NCBI RefSeq assembly: GCF_036099295.1
Contig: NZ_CP107976.1
Location: forward strand, 6,944,001-7,008,000
DNA from: Streptomyces sp. NBC_00358
GTDB lineage: Bacteria > Actinomycetota > Actinomycetes > Streptomycetales > Streptomycetaceae
Reading direction: 5' to 3'
DNA length: 64,000 bases
The notes under the pieces are model-generated. The model was not told the origin of the DNA, searched no databases, and saw only the letters and a program-made list of their open reading frames with translations. Each line of letters begins with the position of its first letter. Position 1 is the stretch's first letter. A program made the translations under genes and the position numbers. Below are positions 42,424 through 50,969 of the stretch, one piece after another.

Positions 42424-42471
42424 GCACCCCTCCCGTCGCCATTCGATCTACCCGTCGGTAGCATCCTGGCC

Positions 42472-42828
42472 ATGGCAGACACCCAGCAGATCGACGAGAC
42501 CGCCGGCACCGTGCAGGACCCCAGGGCCGGGCGTGCCGCCGCCAAGCTCGCGCAGCGGATCACCGCCTTCTCCAAGGCGCACGGCGGGGCCGAGGCGCAG
42601 GTCGCCTACATCGGACAGCGCGGCGCCCGCATCGTGCTCGTCGGTGAGGACGGCGGCTGGGGCGACCTCGTGGCGACGAGCTACGAGATCGCCGAGGACG
42701 CCGTGAAGAAGGCCGGGATCACCGTCCACGAGACCTTCGACGGAGAGTTCGCGGCCAAGGTGAAGACCGGTCCCTACGAGTGGAAGCGGATGGCCGGCAT
42801 CCAGCTCGGCGGCCCCTCCAACGACTGA
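42472..42828 (+). CDS. Conserved hypothetical protein, 118 residues
   Basis: The small soluble protein starts at ATG 42472; a -10 like TAGCAT (42459-42464) ends 7 nt upstream, so the message may be leaderless, which also fixes the start. It contains QVAYIGQRGARIVLVGEDGGWGDLVATSY and ends EWKRMAGIQLGG. There are no membrane segments or known catalytic motifs. I recognise it only as the kind of small protein conserved among Streptomyces. Function unknown. Confidence 0.7.
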   Translation: MADTQQIDETAGTVQDPRAGRAAAKLAQRITAFSKAHGGAEAQVAYIGQRGARIVLVGEDGGWGDLVATSYEIAEDAVKKAGITVHETFDGEFAAKVKTGPYEWKRMAGIQLGGPSND

Positions 42829-42955
42829 CGGGTCACCCGTCGCACGGACGGCCGACAATCATCGGCGGTTCGCACGGGGTGTGCGCGACCAACACCTGAC
42901 ACCCGGCTCAGCCGTTAGGACCTGGAAAGCAACGGTCCGCTCGCGGGGAGTCCGG

Positions 42956-44062
42956 ATGATCGAAACGCCGTCCCTGGTGGACCAGTACTGCCACGGCGTA
43001 CTGCGGACGGAGCTGGGCCTCGGCACGTTCGAGGCCCACCTCGCCAGGACCGAGGGGCCGCCGGCCGCCGGCACGACCTTCTTCGACACCCAGACCGGGT
43101 TCGCCGTACGACGCTGGTGTCCGCCCCTGCTCGGGCTCGAACCGCACTGCACGCCGGCCCACTATCTGGCCCGGCGCCGCGAACTCGGCGTACTGGAATC
43201 GGGCCGCAGACTGCTGCGCGGCAGCGGCATCACCACCTATCTCGTCGACACCGGGCTGCCGGGCGATCTGACCGGGCCGGGCGAGATGGCCACCACGGGA
43301 GCCGCCACGGCCCACGAGATCGTCCGCCTGGAACTGCTCGCCGAACAGGTCGCCGACACCTCCGGAACCGTCGAGTCCTTTCTCGCCAACCTCGCCGAGT
43401 CCGTCCACGGAGCCGCCGCGACCGCGGTCGCCTTCACCTCCGTGGCCGGTGTGCGGCACGGTCTGGCACTGGCGCCCGAACCGCCGGGACCCGGGGAGGT
43501 GCGGGGCGCGGCCGCCCGCTGGCTGGCCGGGCGCGGGGTGGGCGGCACGCTCACCGACCCCGTCCTGCTGCGCCATCTGCTGTGGATCGCGGTCGCCTCG
43601 GGACTTCCCCTGCAACTGCACGCCGGATTCGGTGAGCCCGGCCGGCGCATCGACCGCACCGACCCCGCGCTGCTCACCGACTTCGCCCGGGCCACGGCCG
43701 GCCTCGGCACCGACCTGGTCCTGCTGCACGGCTACCCGGACCACCGGCACGCGGCGCATCTCGCGGGCGTCTTCCCGCATGTGTACGCCGACCTGGGCGC
43801 CGCCCTCGTCCGCACCGGCGCACGCGCGGCGGCCGTCTTCGCCGAGGTCCTGGAACTGGCCCCCTTCGGCAAGCTCCTCTTCTCCAGTGGGGCACATGGT
43901 CTGCCCGAACTCCATGTGATCGGCGCACACCTGTTCCGCGAGGCACTCGCACGGGTGCTCGGCACCTGGGTCGCCGAAGGCGCCTGGGCACTGGCCGACG
44001 CCCAGCGGGTGGCGGCCCTGATCGCGGCGGGGAACGCCCGTCGGGTGTACGGGGTGGAGTGA
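42956..44062 (+). CDS. Amidohydrolase-superfamily protein (FluG-like)
   Basis: The 368-residue protein resembles the amidohydrolase-like half of FluG/glutamine synthetase fusion proteins: SLVDQYCHGVL at residues 4-14, PLQLHAGFGEPGRRID (about 220-235), DLVLLHGYPDHRHAAHLAGVFPHVYADLG (split here: VLLHGYPDHRHAA near 254) and KLLFSSGAHGLPELH (about 308). Histidines and an acidic residue in these positions suggest a metal-dependent TIM-barrel hydrolase. ATG 42956 follows GGGGAG. The substrate is unknown; it stands alone, without a glutamine synthetase gene nearby. Confidence 0.75.
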   Translation: MIETPSLVDQYCHGVLRTELGLGTFEAHLARTEGPPAAGTTFFDTQTGFAVRRWCPPLLGLEPHCTPAHYLARRRELGVLESGRRLLRGSGITTYLVDTGLPGDLTGPGEMATTGAATAHEIVRLELLAEQVADTSGTVESFLANLAESVHGAAATAVAFTSVAGVRHGLALAPEPPGPGEVRGAAARWLAGRGVGGTLTDPVLLRHLLWIAVASGLPLQLHAGFGEPGRRIDRTDPALLTDFARATAGLGTDLVLLHGYPDHRHAAHLAGVFPHVYADLGAALVRTGARAAAVFAEVLELAPFGKLLFSSGAHGLPELHVIGAHLFREALARVLGTWVAEGAWALADAQRVAALIAAGNARRVYGVE

Positions 44063-44135
44063 GCCCGGCGGGCGTGATCGCCGGGCCAGGTCGCGTGCCC
44101 TTCCCCGGGGCGCCGGGCGGCACCAGACTGTCCGG

Positions 44136-44918
44136 ATGACCGACGAGCCCAGGATGACCGACGAGGCCACCGTCCGGCTGCTCGACCGCTTCCTCGCTGA
44201 TCTGAGCGCCCTCGCCCCGGTCGCCCTGTGGGCGCACGGTTCGCTGGCCGGTGGCGACTATCAGGAGGGGCGCAGCGACCTCGACCTGATCGCGGTGCTG
44301 GACGACCCCGTCCGGTTCGGCACCGTACGCGAACTGATCCGGCTGCACCGGCGGCTGCGTGCCGACGAGCCGCTGGCCGGGAAGCTGCACTGCAGCTACC
44401 TGACGCCCGGGACGGCGGCCGGTGCCGAGCGGCCGTATGTCACCTGGGCCCACAACGGTCCGATGCGCCGGCCGGTCACCCCGGTCACCCGCCGTGAGCT
44501 GCACGCCTTCGGGCGCGTCCTGCACGGCGTACCCCCGGCGGACCTGCTGCCACCCGTTCCGGAGGGGGAACTGCGGGCCTTCGTCGTCCGGGACCAGAAG
44601 GAGTACTGGCGTCCCGCGGTGGACAAGGCCCGGCTGTGGACCCAGGACGTGTGGGTCGACCTGGGCACGGTCACCTTCGCCCGGGCGACGGTGACGCTGC
44701 GGGACGGGCGGCTGATCTCCAAGGGGGAGGCCCTCGGCCTGCTCCCCGGGCTCGGGGCTCCGGCGGAGCTCGTCGACGACATCGGGCGCCGGCGCTACGG
44801 GGACCCGGCGCCGCCCACCCGCGAGTGGGCGCGGCGCCGGGCCGGGCTGACGAGAGACTTCCTCGGCCCCGCGATCGACGGCCTGGTCGCCGCGTACGAG
44901 GGGTCCACGCGCGCGTGA
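44136..44918 (+). CDS. AadA-like nucleotidyltransferase
   Basis: The 260-residue protein has the nucleotidyltransferase motif HGSLAGGDYQEGRSDLDLIA (GS-x10-DxD, about 34-53) and a C-terminal part with WVDLGTVTFARATVTLRDGR followed by LISKGEALG, which resembles the C-terminal domain of aminoglycoside adenylyltransferases (AadA/ANT). It could modify an antibiotic or another substrate. ATG 44136 has little leader; CAGACT ending 7 nt upstream may be a -10. It converges on ctaA, with a direct repeat at both stop codons. Assigning resistance from sequence alone is not safe. Confidence 0.65.
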   Translation: MTDEPRMTDEATVRLLDRFLADLSALAPVALWAHGSLAGGDYQEGRSDLDLIAVLDDPVRFGTVRELIRLHRRLRADEPLAGKLHCSYLTPGTAAGAERPYVTWAHNGPMRRPVTPVTRRELHAFGRVLHGVPPADLLPPVPEGELRAFVVRDQKEYWRPAVDKARLWTQDVWVDLGTVTFARATVTLRDGRLISKGEALGLLPGLGAPAELVDDIGRRRYGDPAPPTREWARRRAGLTRDFLGPAIDGLVAAYEGSTRA

Positions 44919-44949
44919 GGATCCGCGAAAGGACTACGCGCGCGTGAGG
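44907..44949. repeat. 14-bp direct repeat at the convergent gene ends
   Basis: ACGCGCGCGTGAGG occurs at 44907-44920 and 44936-44949. The first copy contains the stop codon of the AadA-like gene, and the second covers the final codons and stop edge of ctaA. Confidence 0.7.
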
Positions 44950-45941
44950 GCCGACGTGGTCACGGGGCCCGGCAGGTCCGCCACGGCCTCCGGTCGTTCG
45001 CGCAGGGCCAGCAGGACGCGCACCACGCCGATCCACACCAGGCAGGAGCCGAGCATGTGCAGGGCGACCAGGGCCTCGGGCAGATGGGTGAAGTACTGGA
45101 CGTAGCCGATGACACCCTGGGACAGCAGGATCAGGAACAGGTCGCGGGTGCGCCGCAGGGGGCCCTGGGGGGCGTCGACCGCCTTGAGGACGAACCACAG
45201 GGCGAAGGTCAGCGTGACGACGATCCAGGCCAGCACGGCGTGCAGCTTGGCCACGGTCTCCCAGCTCAGGGGGATGCGGTCGACCTTGCTGGAGTCACCC
45301 GCGTGCGGGCCGGCACCGGTGACGACCGTGCCGGCCGCGATCAGCAGGACGGCGGCGACGACCAGGAACCACACGAGCTGCTGCACCGACTTGCCGACGA
45401 GCGGCCGGGGCGCCGCGTCGCCCTCGCGGGTGCGCTGCCACATGAGCGCGGCGACGGTGATGAGCGCCGTGGAGAGCAGGAAGTGGGCCGCGACCGTGTA
45501 GGGGTTGAGGCCGACCAGGACGACGATGCCACCGAGGATCGCGTTGCTCATGACGATCCAGAACTGGGCCCAGCCGAGCCGGGTGAGGCTCCGCCGCCAC
45601 GGCTTCTGCGAGCGGGCGGCCACGATCGCCCACCCGACCGCGGCGCACAGCACGTACGTCAGCATGCGGTTGCCGAACTCGATGGCGCCGTGGAAGCCCA
45701 TCGCGCTCGTCGCCGTGAGCGAGTCGTCGGTGCACTTGGGCCAGGTCGGGCAGCCGAGGCCGGAGCTGGTGAGCCGCACGGCACCGCCGGTGACGACGAT
45801 GACGACCGACATCACGAGGGCGGAGAGCGCAGCGCGCCGCACCGTCCGGGAGGCCGGGGTCCAGCGTTCGGCGATGAAGGCGAGCGGGTTGCGCACCGCG
45901 CTGAGGGCGTCGGCTCGGGTCAGGTTCGGCACGCGCACCAT
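44934..45941 (-). CDS. ctaA: Heme A synthase (COX15/CtaA family)
   Basis: CtaA oxidises the heme O made by CtaB to heme A. The 335-residue protein has eight membrane helices and conserved histidines: VVTGGAVRLTSSGLGCPTWP with the Cys in loop 1, MGFHGAIEFGNRML, VAAHFLLSTAL, VAKLHAVLAWI and LVALHMLGSCLVW. ATG 45941 gives MVRVPNLTRADAL; a GTG at 45962 would add seven residues. Neither has a clear SD. A typical actinobacterial COX15 with the single loop-1 cysteine region visible. Confidence 0.93.
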   Translation of the reverse strand: MVRVPNLTRADALSAVRNPLAFIAERWTPASRTVRRAALSALVMSVVIVVTGGAVRLTSSGLGCPTWPKCTDDSLTATSAMGFHGAIEFGNRMLTYVLCAAVGWAIVAARSQKPWRRSLTRLGWAQFWIVMSNAILGGIVVLVGLNPYTVAAHFLLSTALITVAALMWQRTREGDAAPRPLVGKSVQQLVWFLVVAAVLLIAAGTVVTGAGPHAGDSSKVDRIPLSWETVAKLHAVLAWIVVTLTFALWFVLKAVDAPQGPLRRTRDLFLILLSQGVIGYVQYFTHLPEALVALHMLGSCLVWIGVVRVLLALRERPEAVADLPGPVTTSALTRA

Positions 45942-45997
45942 CGTAGGGGGCCGCTTGTGCACGCTTTCACGAGGGTCCGCCCGGGCGGCGCGCCCGC

Positions 45998-46813
45998 TTA
46001 CTCCCAGCGGAAGAACCGGCCGGCCGCGCCGAGCCCCACGACCGCCCAGACGGCCAGGATCCCGAGGTCGGCCCAGGGCGTTCCGGAGCCGTGCTGGAGC
46101 ACGTCCCGCAGGCCGTCGGAGAGCGCCGAGATGGGCAGCAGGCCGAGCACGTCCTGGGCGCCGGCGGGGAACTTGTCCAGCGGCACGATCACCCCGCCGC
46201 CGACCAGGAGCAGCAGGAAGACGAGGTTGGCGGCGGCCAGCGTCGCCTCGGCCTTGAGCGTGCCCGCCATGAGCAGTCCGAGCCCGGAGAAGGCCGCCGT
46301 GCCGAGCACCAGCAGGAGCAGGACCGCGAGCGGGTTGCCGTGCGGCGACCAGCCCAGCGCGAAGGCGATCACGGTGAGCAGGATCACCTGGAGAATCTCC
46401 GTGACCAGTACCGACGCCGTCTTCGCGGTCATCAGGCCCCAGCGGGGCAGCGGGGAGGCGGCCAGTCGCTTCAGGACGCCGTACCGGCGCTCGAAGCCGG
46501 TGGCGATGGCCTGGCCGGTGAACGCCGTCGACATCACGGCGAGCGCCAGGATGCCCGGCGCCAGGAAGTCGACCGCCTCGCCCGCACCGGTGTCGATGAT
46601 GTCGACCGAGCTGAACAGGACGAGGAGCAGCGTCGGGATCACGACGGTCAGGAGGAGCTGCTCGCCGTTGCGCAGCAGCATCCTCGTCTCCAGCGCCGCC
46701 TGCGCGCCGATCATGCGGGGCAGCGGGGCGGCGCCCGGCTTCGGGGTGTACGTACCGGCGGTGGTCACGGACACAGCTCCTCGCCGGTCGGTTCCAAGCT
46801 GGGTCCCGCTCAT
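45998..46813 (-). CDS. ABC-2 type transporter permease
   Basis: The 271-residue membrane protein has six hydrophobic segments and the ABC-2 exporter pattern LETRMLLRNGEQLLLTVVIP, FERRYGVLKRLAASPLPRWGLM (coupling helix region) and LLLVGGGVIVPLDKFP near the end. It forms an exporter with the ATPase encoded just upstream, with which it shares an ATGA overlap; GGAG is 8 nt before ATG 46813. Substrates of this type are drugs, lipids or polysaccharides; none is indicated. In Streptomyces the pair is commonly found between ctaA and sufR. Confidence 0.88.
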   Translation of the reverse strand: MSGTQLGTDRRGAVSVTTAGTYTPKPGAAPLPRMIGAQAALETRMLLRNGEQLLLTVVIPTLLLVLFSSVDIIDTGAGEAVDFLAPGILALAVMSTAFTGQAIATGFERRYGVLKRLAASPLPRWGLMTAKTASVLVTEILQVILLTVIAFALGWSPHGNPLAVLLLLVLGTAAFSGLGLLMAGTLKAEATLAAANLVFLLLLVGGGVIVPLDKFPAGAQDVLGLLPISALSDGLRDVLQHGSGTPWADLGILAVWAVVGLGAAGRFFRWE

Positions 46814-47733
46814 GAGCGCAGCTCCTTGCCGGTCAGTTCCAGGAAGGCGTCTTCCAGGGTGTGGCGTTCGACCGAGATCTTCTCCGGCATCACGCCGTGC
46901 TGGGCGCACCAGGACGTCACGGTCGCCAGCAGTTGCGGGTCGATCTCGCCGCCGACCCGGTAGGCGCCCGGTGTCAGCTCGGCCGCCGTGGAGTCCGCCG
47001 GCAGGGCCTTCAGCAGGGAGCCCACGTCGAGTCCCGGACGGCCGCTGAAGCGCAGGGTGTTCTCGGCGCCGCCGCGGCACAGCTCCTCGGGGGAGCCCTG
47101 GGCGACGACCCGGCCCGCGTCGATGATCGCGACGTCGTCCGCGAGCTGCTCGGCCTCGTCCATGTAGTGCGTGGTGAGGATCACCGAGACACCGTCGGAA
47201 CGCAGGTCGCGGACCAGGTCCCAGGTGGCGCGGCGGGCCTGCGGGTCGAGACCGGCGGTCGGCTCGTCGAGGAAGACCAGCTCGGGGCGGCCGACGACGG
47301 CCATGGCGAGCGCGAGGCGCTGCTGCTGGCCGCCCGACAGCCGCCGGTACGTGGTCCGGCCGCAGCCCTCCAGGCCGAGCCGCTCGATGAGCGCGTCGAC
47401 GTCCAGCGGATGGGCGTGCAGCTTCGCGACGTGGCGGAGCATCTCGTCGGCGCGGGCGCCCGAGTAGACGCCGCCGGACTGGAGCATCACGCCGATACGG
47501 GAGTGCAGCTCCCCGGACTGTCTCGCCGGGTCGAGGCCGAGGACGCGCACCGTGCCGGAGTCCGGCTTCCGGTACCCCTCGCAGGTCTCGACCGTGGTCG
47601 TCTTGCCCGCGCCGTTGGGTCCGAGTACGGCGGTGATGCCCGCCGTGGCCACCAGGTCGAGGCCGTCCACCGCGGTCTTCGTGCCGTACCGCTTCACCAG
47701 GGCCTGGACCTGGACCACGGGCTCGCTTCGCAT
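46810..47733 (-). CDS. ABC exporter ATP-binding protein (DrrA-like)
   Basis: The 307-residue ATPase has Walker A LGPNGAGKTTTVETCEGYRK (about 38-57), the Q-loop VMLQSGGVYSG, signature RLSGGQQQRLALAMAV, Walker B LVFLDEPTAGLDPQARR and H-loop TTHYMDEAEQLAD. The C-terminal 85 residues form the extension typical of DrrA/daunorubicin-type exporters (ISVERHTLEDAFLELTGKEL). ATG 47733 is not preceded by a good SD. It is the first gene of the exporter pair. Confidence 0.92.
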   Translation of the reverse strand: MRSEPVVQVQALVKRYGTKTAVDGLDLVATAGITAVLGPNGAGKTTTVETCEGYRKPDSGTVRVLGLDPARQSGELHSRIGVMLQSGGVYSGARADEMLRHVAKLHAHPLDVDALIERLGLEGCGRTTYRRLSGGQQQRLALAMAVVGRPELVFLDEPTAGLDPQARRATWDLVRDLRSDGVSVILTTHYMDEAEQLADDVAIIDAGRVVAQGSPEELCRGGAENTLRFSGRPGLDVGSLLKALPADSTAAELTPGAYRVGGEIDPQLLATVTSWCAQHGVMPEKISVERHTLEDAFLELTGKELRS

Positions 47734-47744
47734 GAGGAGCAAGT

Positions 47745-48581
47745 CTAGGGACGTCCGCGCGGCCCGGAACCGCCGGGGGCCGTATCCACGTACAGGTCCC
47801 GTGGACGGTGCACGGGCAGCCAGCGCTCCGCGTACGCCACCGCGTCGGCCACCGGGAAGAGCCGCGCCGCGGCCGCGCCCACGGTGCCCCGTACGACGGG
47901 ACGGTCCCGTTCGAAGTCGGAGCCGAGCTCCTCGAACAGCTCGGAGGTGATCGACAGTTCGCGCACCTTCCGCCAGCCCGTCGGGGACGGGCGTCCGACC
48001 TCCACGACGGGCGAGGGGACGCGGTACTCGGCCAGGTGGAAGCTGGTGCAGGTGCCGTAGCCGGCGCCGAGCAGCAGGACACGGGCGCCGCCGGCCTCCA
48101 GGCGGGCCAGCGGGCTCCGCTCGCCGAGCCGGCAGTCGGGCGCGTGGCCTTCGACGATCGCCGCCGCGCCCGGGCCCACTGCCGCGAACGAGGTCTCCGG
48201 GTGGGCGCTGCGCAGGGCGCCCGGCCAGTTGCGGACGGTCTCGGGTATCACGCCGACCCCGCGGGAGGGCGTCACGCGGGGGTCGTAGGCGGGCATGGTC
48301 GCCCGGATGGTCGGCCACCACTCCTCGGGGACCGGGGGACGGCTCCACAGCGCGGGGTCGGAAAGGTCGCCGGACTGCGTGGGGACCACCAGGGTGCCGT
48401 CCGGACCTACGGCGTCGAGCAGTCCTTGGACGACGGTCACGGGGCCGCCGTTCACCCAGCCGAGGGAGCTGAGCGAGGAGTGCACAAGAAGCGTTTCTCC
48501 CGGTCGTACGCCCAGGGCGCGCAGGTCCCCGGCGAGGGTGTCCCGGGTGACGAGTGGGCCGGTCGGAGGGGGTGTCGGCAT
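47745..48581 (-). CDS. AAC(3)-family N-acetyltransferase
   Basis: The 278-residue protein belongs to the antibiotic N-acetyltransferase (AAC(3)) family: LLVHSSLSSLGWVNGGP (about 27-43), TLVVPTQSGDLSDP, the conserved AHPETSFAAVGPGA (about 121-134) and LLLGAGYGTCTSFHLAEY (about 167). AAC(3) enzymes acetylate aminoglycosides with acetyl-CoA, but many chromosomal members have no tested substrate. ATG 48581 is used; an in-frame upstream start at 48635 has no better SD. It is divergent from the suf operon, with a palindrome between them. Confidence 0.85.
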   Translation of the reverse strand: MPTPPPTGPLVTRDTLAGDLRALGVRPGETLLVHSSLSSLGWVNGGPVTVVQGLLDAVGPDGTLVVPTQSGDLSDPALWSRPPVPEEWWPTIRATMPAYDPRVTPSRGVGVIPETVRNWPGALRSAHPETSFAAVGPGAAAIVEGHAPDCRLGERSPLARLEAGGARVLLLGAGYGTCTSFHLAEYRVPSPVVEVGRPSPTGWRKVRELSITSELFEELGSDFERDRPVVRGTVGAAAARLFPVADAVAYAERWLPVHRPRDLYVDTAPGGSGPRGRP

Positions 48582-48656
48582 GGTCCCGGAGTCTTCCCGA
48601 AAGAGGGTCCCGACACCACCCGATTGATCGATCAAAGATCGTTTGCCCAGGTCACA

Positions 48657-48670
48657 TTAGGTATACCTAA
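48657..48670. promoter_or_regulatory. Perfect 14-bp palindrome TTAGGTATACCTAA
   Basis: The palindrome is flanked by GTCAC (48651-48655) and GTGAC (48671-48675), which extend the dyad with a 1-nt offset. The half-sites TTAGG/CCTAA resemble those of iron regulator (IdeR/DmdR1) boxes but with a 4-nt rather than 9-nt spacing. It lies between the AAC(3) gene and sufR. Bound protein unknown. Confidence 0.55.
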
Positions 48671-48706
48671 GTGACGCAGCGCACCGCCCGCCCGGGAGGG
48701 GGCGGC

Positions 48707-48743
48707 TTGTCAGGCCCTGAGGAATTACGCAACAATGGTGTTG
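48707..48743 (+). promoter_or_regulatory. sufR promoter with SufR-type operator CAAC-N6-GTTG
   Basis: CAAC-AATGGT-GTTG (48730-48743) matches the inverted repeat reported, to my memory, for Streptomyces SufR. TTGTCA (48707-48712) and AACAAT (48731-48736) with 18-nt spacing form a candidate promoter; the start point would fall at or near GTG 48743. The operator then covers the -10 and start site, which suits autorepression. Confidence 0.6.
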
Positions 48744-49486
48744 TGAAATACGTTGGCGAGGCTCGGGAGACCCCCACGGGGCCCCCGCAGGAGGAACTCG
48801 CGACCGGTGAGCGCTCGACGCGCAACCGAGTCGTGCGGTCCATCCTGGACCACGGCCCGTCGACCGTCGCCGACCTGGCGGGCCGACTGGGGCTGACCCA
48901 GGCTGCCGTACGCCGTCATCTCGACGCGCTGGTCGCCGACGACGTCGTGGAAGCACGTGAGCAGCGGGTCTACGGAGCGCGTACGCGCGGACGTCCCGCC
49001 AAGGTGTTCGCCCTGACCGACTGCGGCCGGGACGCCTTCGACCAGTCCTACGACAAGCTCGCCGAGGACGCCCTGCGCTGGATCGCCGAGCGCGAGGGCG
49101 GGGACGAGGCGATTCTCTCCTTCGCCCGCGCCCGGATCGCCGCACAGGCCGGGGCGTACCGCGAGGCCGTCGAGGCCGCGACCCCCGAGGAGCGCACGGA
49201 AGCGCTGGCCAAGGCGCTGAGCGCCGACGGGTACGCTGCCACGGCGCGCAGCGCACCGGTCGGCGAGCAGCTCTGCCAGCACCACTGCCCGGTCGCACAT
49301 GTCGCCGAGCGGTTCCCGCAGCTTTGCGAGGCGGAGACGGAGTTCTTCTCCCAGCTTCTCGGCACGCATGTCCAGCGGCTGGCCACCATCGCCCACGGCG
49401 ACGGGGTGTGCACGACGTTCATCCCCAAGATTTCGCAAACCACTCACAACGCATCTGCAAGCACCGCCGGGAGGAACCCCGCATGA
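48743..49486 (+). CDS. sufR: Fe-S cluster-sensing repressor SufR
   Basis: SufR is a winged-helix repressor that uses a [4Fe-4S] cluster to control the suf operon. The 247-residue product has the HTH at about 25-75 (STRNRVVRSILDHGPSTVAD, then LTQAAVRRHLDALV, and the wing RTRGRPAKVFAL) and a C-terminal cysteine set, EQLCQHHCPVAHVAERFPQL followed by C, for the cluster. I prefer GTG 48743 (MKYVGEARET) to GTG 48671 because the operator and candidate promoter lie right before it. Its stop overlaps sufB (ATGA). Confidence 0.9.
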   Translation: MKYVGEARETPTGPPQEELATGERSTRNRVVRSILDHGPSTVADLAGRLGLTQAAVRRHLDALVADDVVEAREQRVYGARTRGRPAKVFALTDCGRDAFDQSYDKLAEDALRWIAEREGGDEAILSFARARIAAQAGAYREAVEAATPEERTEALAKALSADGYAATARSAPVGEQLCQHHCPVAHVAERFPQLCEAETEFFSQLLGTHVQRLATIAHGDGVCTTFIPKISQTTHNASASTAGRNPA

Positions 49487-50907
49487 CGCTCCCCATCGAG
49501 GAGACTGCCCACCCCGAGCTCGAGGGTCTGGGTACGTACGAATACGGCTGGGCCGACTCCGACGTGGCCGGTGCCTCCGCCAAGCGCGGCATCAACGATG
49601 ACGTCGTCCGAGACATCTCCGCGAAGAAGAGCGAGCCGGAGTGGATGACCAAGCTCCGTCTCAAGGGCCTGCGCCTCTTCGAGAAGAAGCCCATGCCCAA
49701 CTGGGGCTCGGACCTGTCGGGCATCGACTTCGACAACATCAAGTACTTCGTGCGCTCCACGGAGAAGCAGGCGGAGTCCTGGGAGGACCTGCCCGAGGAC
49801 ATCAAGAACACGTACGACAAGCTCGGCATCCCCGAGGCGGAGAAGCAGCGCCTCGTCGCCGGTGTCGCGGCCCAGTACGAGTCCGAGGTCGTCTACCACC
49901 AGATCAACGAAGAGCTCGAGGCGCAGGGTGTCATCTTCATGGACACCGACACGGCGCTCAAGGAGCACCCGGAGCTCTTCAAGGAGTACTTCGGCACCGT
50001 CATCCCGGTGGGCGACAACAAGTTCGCGTCGCTGAACACGGCCGTGTGGTCCGGCGGCTCCTTCATCTACGTGCCGAAGGGCGTGCACGTCGAGATTCCG
50101 CTCCAGGCCTACTTCCGTATCAACACGGAGAACATGGGCCAGTTCGAGCGGACCCTGATCATCGTCGACGAGGGCGCCTACGTGCACTACGTCGAGGGTT
50201 GTACGGCGCCGATCTACTCCTCGGACTCCCTGCACTCCGCGGTGGTCGAGATCATCGTGAAGAAGGGCGGCCGCTGCCGCTACACGACGATCCAGAACTG
50301 GTCGAACAACGTCTACAACCTGGTCACCAAGCGCGCCGTGGCGTACGAGGGCGCGACCATGGAGTGGATCGACGGCAACATCGGCTCCAAGGTCACCATG
50401 AAGTACCCGGCCGTCTACCTGATGGGCGAGCACGCCAAGGGCGAGACCCTGTCCATCGCCTTCGCGGGCGAGGGCCAGCACCAGGACGCCGGCTCCAAGA
50501 TGGTCCACATGGCGCCGAACACCTCCTCGAACATCGTGTCGAAGTCGGTGGCGCGCGGTGGCGGCCGTACGTCCTACCGCGGTCTCGTCGAGATCGGCGA
50601 GGGCGCCCACGGCTCCAAGTCGAACGTGCTGTGCGACGCGCTGCTCGTCGACACCATCTCCCGCTCGGACACGTACCCGTACGTGGACGTCCGCGAGGAC
50701 GACGTGTCCATGGGCCACGAGGCGACCGTCTCCAAGGTCTCCGAGGACCAGCTCTTCTACCTGATGAGCCGCGGTCTGACCGAGTTCGAGGCGATGGCGA
50801 TGATCGTGCGCGGCTTCGTCGAGCCGATCGCCAAGGAGCTGCCCATGGAGTACGCCCTGGAGCTCAACCGGCTGATCGAGCTGCAGATGGAAGGCTCGGT
50901 CGGCTGA
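49483..50907 (+). CDS. sufB: Fe-S cluster assembly scaffold SufB
   Basis: SufB with SufC and SufD forms the scaffold on which Fe-S clusters are built. The 474-residue product shows YVRSTEKQAESWEDLPEDIK-type N-terminal sequence (KYFVRSTEKQAESWEDLP), FIYVPKGVHVEIPLQAYFRI, YVEGCTAPIYSSDSLHSAVVE with a conserved Cys, the beta-helix core, and SFGHEAT-like MGHEATVSKVSEDQLFYLMS. ATG 49483 follows GGGAGGAAC. No intein is present, unlike some mycobacterial homologues. Confidence 0.97.
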   Translation: MTLPIEETAHPELEGLGTYEYGWADSDVAGASAKRGINDDVVRDISAKKSEPEWMTKLRLKGLRLFEKKPMPNWGSDLSGIDFDNIKYFVRSTEKQAESWEDLPEDIKNTYDKLGIPEAEKQRLVAGVAAQYESEVVYHQINEELEAQGVIFMDTDTALKEHPELFKEYFGTVIPVGDNKFASLNTAVWSGGSFIYVPKGVHVEIPLQAYFRINTENMGQFERTLIIVDEGAYVHYVEGCTAPIYSSDSLHSAVVEIIVKKGGRCRYTTIQNWSNNVYNLVTKRAVAYEGATMEWIDGNIGSKVTMKYPAVYLMGEHAKGETLSIAFAGEGQHQDAGSKMVHMAPNTSSNIVSKSVARGGGRTSYRGLVEIGEGAHGSKSNVLCDALLVDTISRSDTYPYVDVREDDVSMGHEATVSKVSEDQLFYLMSRGLTEFEAMAMIVRGFVEPIAKELPMEYALELNRLIELQMEGSVG

Positions 50908-50969
50908 CCCCGCCCCTCCGCAACAGCAGCCAGCGAATTCTGACGTAGGAAGAGAGCAGACCGACAGCC

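Noticed and set aside
48671..48742. Longer N-terminus for SufR from GTG 48671
   Set aside because: The extra 24 residues are not SufR-like and would span the candidate promoter and operator.
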